Assembly: GCA_016777545.1 (NCBI GenBank)
Contig: JADHRH010000055.1
Location: 1-6,189, forward strand
DNA length: 6,189 bases
Reading direction: 5' to 3'
Origin: Candidatus Pelagibacter sp.
GTDB lineage: Bacteria; Pseudomonadota; Alphaproteobacteria; Pelagibacterales; Pelagibacteraceae
Shown here: one piece after another, positions 4,926 to 6,189 of the stretch
How the letters are laid out: every line of letters begins with the position of its first letter
Position numbering within the stretch: the first letter of the stretch is position 1
Translations under genes and position numbers: made by a program
Notes under the pieces: generated by a model
The model's input: the letters and a program-made list of their open reading frames with translations, nothing else
What the model was told of the DNA's origin: nothing
Databases searched by the model: none

Positions 4926-5972
4926 ATGTCTAAACCAATTCTTGGAATTATAGGTGGAGGCCAGTTAGGTAGTATGCTTGCTATTGCTGCAAATAAACTT
5001 GAAATTAAAACAGTTATTTTTTGCAATGATATTGATGCTCCTGCTCAAAATTTTTCTAATGATTTTATACACGGTGAATATAATGATCAAAATAAGATTA
5101 AGGAGTTTTTAAATAAAGTTGATGTAATAACTTACGAATTTGAAAATATTCCCTATGAAACATTAAATGAAATTAATAAAATAAAACCTGTTTTACCAAA
5201 ACCTTCTGTAAATAGAATAATTCAGCATAGATTAGCAGAAAAAGATTTTATCAATAATCTAAATATAAGAACTACAAGATATGTATCTATTGAAAAAAAA
5301 TCTGAAATGGATTCTGTTGAAGATTTATTGCCTGGTATACTTAAAACTACTACATTAGGATATGATGGCAAAGGTCAACACCCTATTAACAGTTTAGAAA
5401 ATTTAGACTCAATTGATGTTGATTATTCAAAAGGTTATATTTTAGAAAAATTAGTAAAATTAAAAAAAGAAATTTCAATAATCATTACAAGGTTTGATAC
5501 TCAAAAATACGAAATTTATGAACCTATTGAAAATGAACATGAAGATCAAATCTTAAGAAATTCTAAAATTCCAGCAGAGATTAGTGATAAAATATTAGAT
5601 CAATCAAAACTATGGGCTACAACAATTGCAGAAGAATTAAAATATGTTGGAACTTTGTGTGTTGAGTTTTTCATTGACAGAAATGATAACCTTTATGTAA
5701 ATGAAATTGCACCAAGAGTTCATAACTCAGGGCATCTAACAATTAATGCGTATAATGTAAGTCAATTTGAAAATCATGTAAGAGCAGTTTGTAAACTAGA
5801 GCAAATACCTCTTAAAAAAATATCCAATGCAATGATGACAAATATAATTGGAGATCAAATTACTAATTACAGAAATAAAGAACACAATGAAAATGAATTT
5901 TTCTTTGATTATCTTAAAAAAGAAATTAAACCAAAAAGAAAAATGGGGCACCTAACAACTCTTCTTAAGTAG
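4926..5972 (+). CDS. purK: N5-carboxyaminoimidazole ribonucleotide synthetase (ATP-grasp)
   Basis: PurK uses ATP and bicarbonate to carboxylate AIR to N5-CAIR, the substrate of PurE. The 348-residue protein is of normal length and complete. It starts with the nucleotide-binding-like GIIGGGQLGSML (7-18), followed by TYEFENIP (69-76), RLAEK (102-106), and the ATP-grasp segment KTTTLGYDGKGQ (140-151). Next come LEK (173-175) and KEISIIITR (181-189), then the metal-binding stretch VNEIAPRVHNSGH (258-270) with Glu260 and Asn267, SQFENHVRA (279-287), and the C-terminal KMGHLT (339-344). It lies 9 bases after purE without a Shine-Dalgarno, suggesting coupled translation, and 11 bases before the next gene. 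Nothing is odd apart from the high lysine, asparagine and isoleucine content expected from the AT-rich genome. Confidence 0.97.
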   Translation: MSKPILGIIGGGQLGSMLAIAANKLEIKTVIFCNDIDAPAQNFSNDFIHGEYNDQNKIKEFLNKVDVITYEFENIPYETLNEINKIKPVLPKPSVNRIIQHRLAEKDFINNLNIRTTRYVSIEKKSEMDSVEDLLPGILKTTTLGYDGKGQHPINSLENLDSIDVDYSKGYILEKLVKLKKEISIIITRFDTQKYEIYEPIENEHEDQILRNSKIPAEISDKILDQSKLWATTIAEELKYVGTLCVEFFIDRNDNLYVNEIAPRVHNSGHLTINAYNVSQFENHVRAVCKLEQIPLKKISNAMMTNIIGDQITNYRNKEHNENEFFFDYLKKEIKPKRKMGHLTTLLK

Positions 5973-5983
5973 ATATTTCTCAT

Positions 5984-6189
5984 ATGCTAAAATCAATCGA
6001 AGGAAATTTTGATAATCCAGAAGTTCATGAGCTACTTATAAAGCATTTCATTGAGTTAAGATCTGTGTCACCTGAAGGTAGTGCTCACGTACTTGATATA
6101 GCTGGATTAAAAGATCCAACTATTAAATTTTGGAGCCTGTGGGAAGAAAATGACCTAATGGGAAGTGGTGCATTAAAATTCCTAGATAA
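5984..6189 (+). CDS. GNAT-family N-acetyltransferase, N-terminal fragment
   Basis: ATG at 5984 opens a frame that stays open to the window edge (68 codons plus two bases), so the gene is cut at its 3' end. The visible part begins MLKSIEGNFDNPEVHELLIK, continues through HFIELRSVSPEGSAHVLDI, and then has IKFWSLWEENDLMGSGALKFLD. This matches the first helices and the W-x-x-W...(L/M)xGxGALK strand of small GNAT acetyltransferases, which move acetyl from acetyl-CoA to an amine. The acetyl-CoA loop (R/Q-x-x-G-x-G/A) would lie beyond the window. It starts 11 bases after purK with no Shine-Dalgarno, so it is probably the third gene of the purEK transcript, although its chemistry need not relate to purines. 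The substrate cannot be predicted. Confidence 0.75.
   Translation, partial: MLKSIEGNFDNPEVHELLIKHFIELRSVSPEGSAHVLDIAGLKDPTIKFWSLWEENDLMGSGALKFLD

Overview
This is an AT-rich (roughly 30 % G+C by eye), very compact chromosomal segment. Genes overlap by a few bases or sit 5-11 bases apart, spacers are tiny and Shine-Dalgarno sequences are mostly absent or weak. Base composition, gene packing and protein content (class I PurE next to PurK, a GcvT/DmdA-like protein, a Yip1-like membrane protein, a DUF3726 protein) fit a streamlined marine alphaproteobacterium, most likely of the SAR11/Pelagibacterales type. That assignment is an inference from style and content; there is no rRNA or other marker to prove it.

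Left block (1-913, + strand). The window opens in the last 71 codons of a GcvT-fold (aminomethyltransferase/DmdA-like) gene. After its stop comes a strong 7-bp GC hairpin, then a 36-codon gene for a single-pass membrane peptide. The stop of that gene overlaps the start of a 181-residue Yip1-like multi-pass membrane protein (TAATG junction).

Central block (910-4310, - strand). Four genes lie head to tail and look translationally linked. In order of transcription they are: a peptidase M19 (renal-dipeptidase-like) amidohydrolase with an altered metal site; a 550-residue protein of no function I can name; a DUF3726 protein; and a 56-residue acidic protein with two CxxC pairs. The junctions are ATGA, a 5-base gap and an 8-base overlap. 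The last gene converges on the Yip1-like gene with interlocked stop codons (TTAA, 910-913). This operon is the least explained part of the window and the best candidate for an undescribed system.

Right block (4425-6189, + strand). A 114-bp divergent spacer holds plausible promoters for both directions. It is followed by purE and purK, which together convert AIR to CAIR in purine synthesis, and then by the start of a GNAT-family acetyltransferase that runs off the window. There are no tRNA, rRNA, CRISPR, insertion sequence or phage features, and no gene-free stretch longer than about 115 bases.
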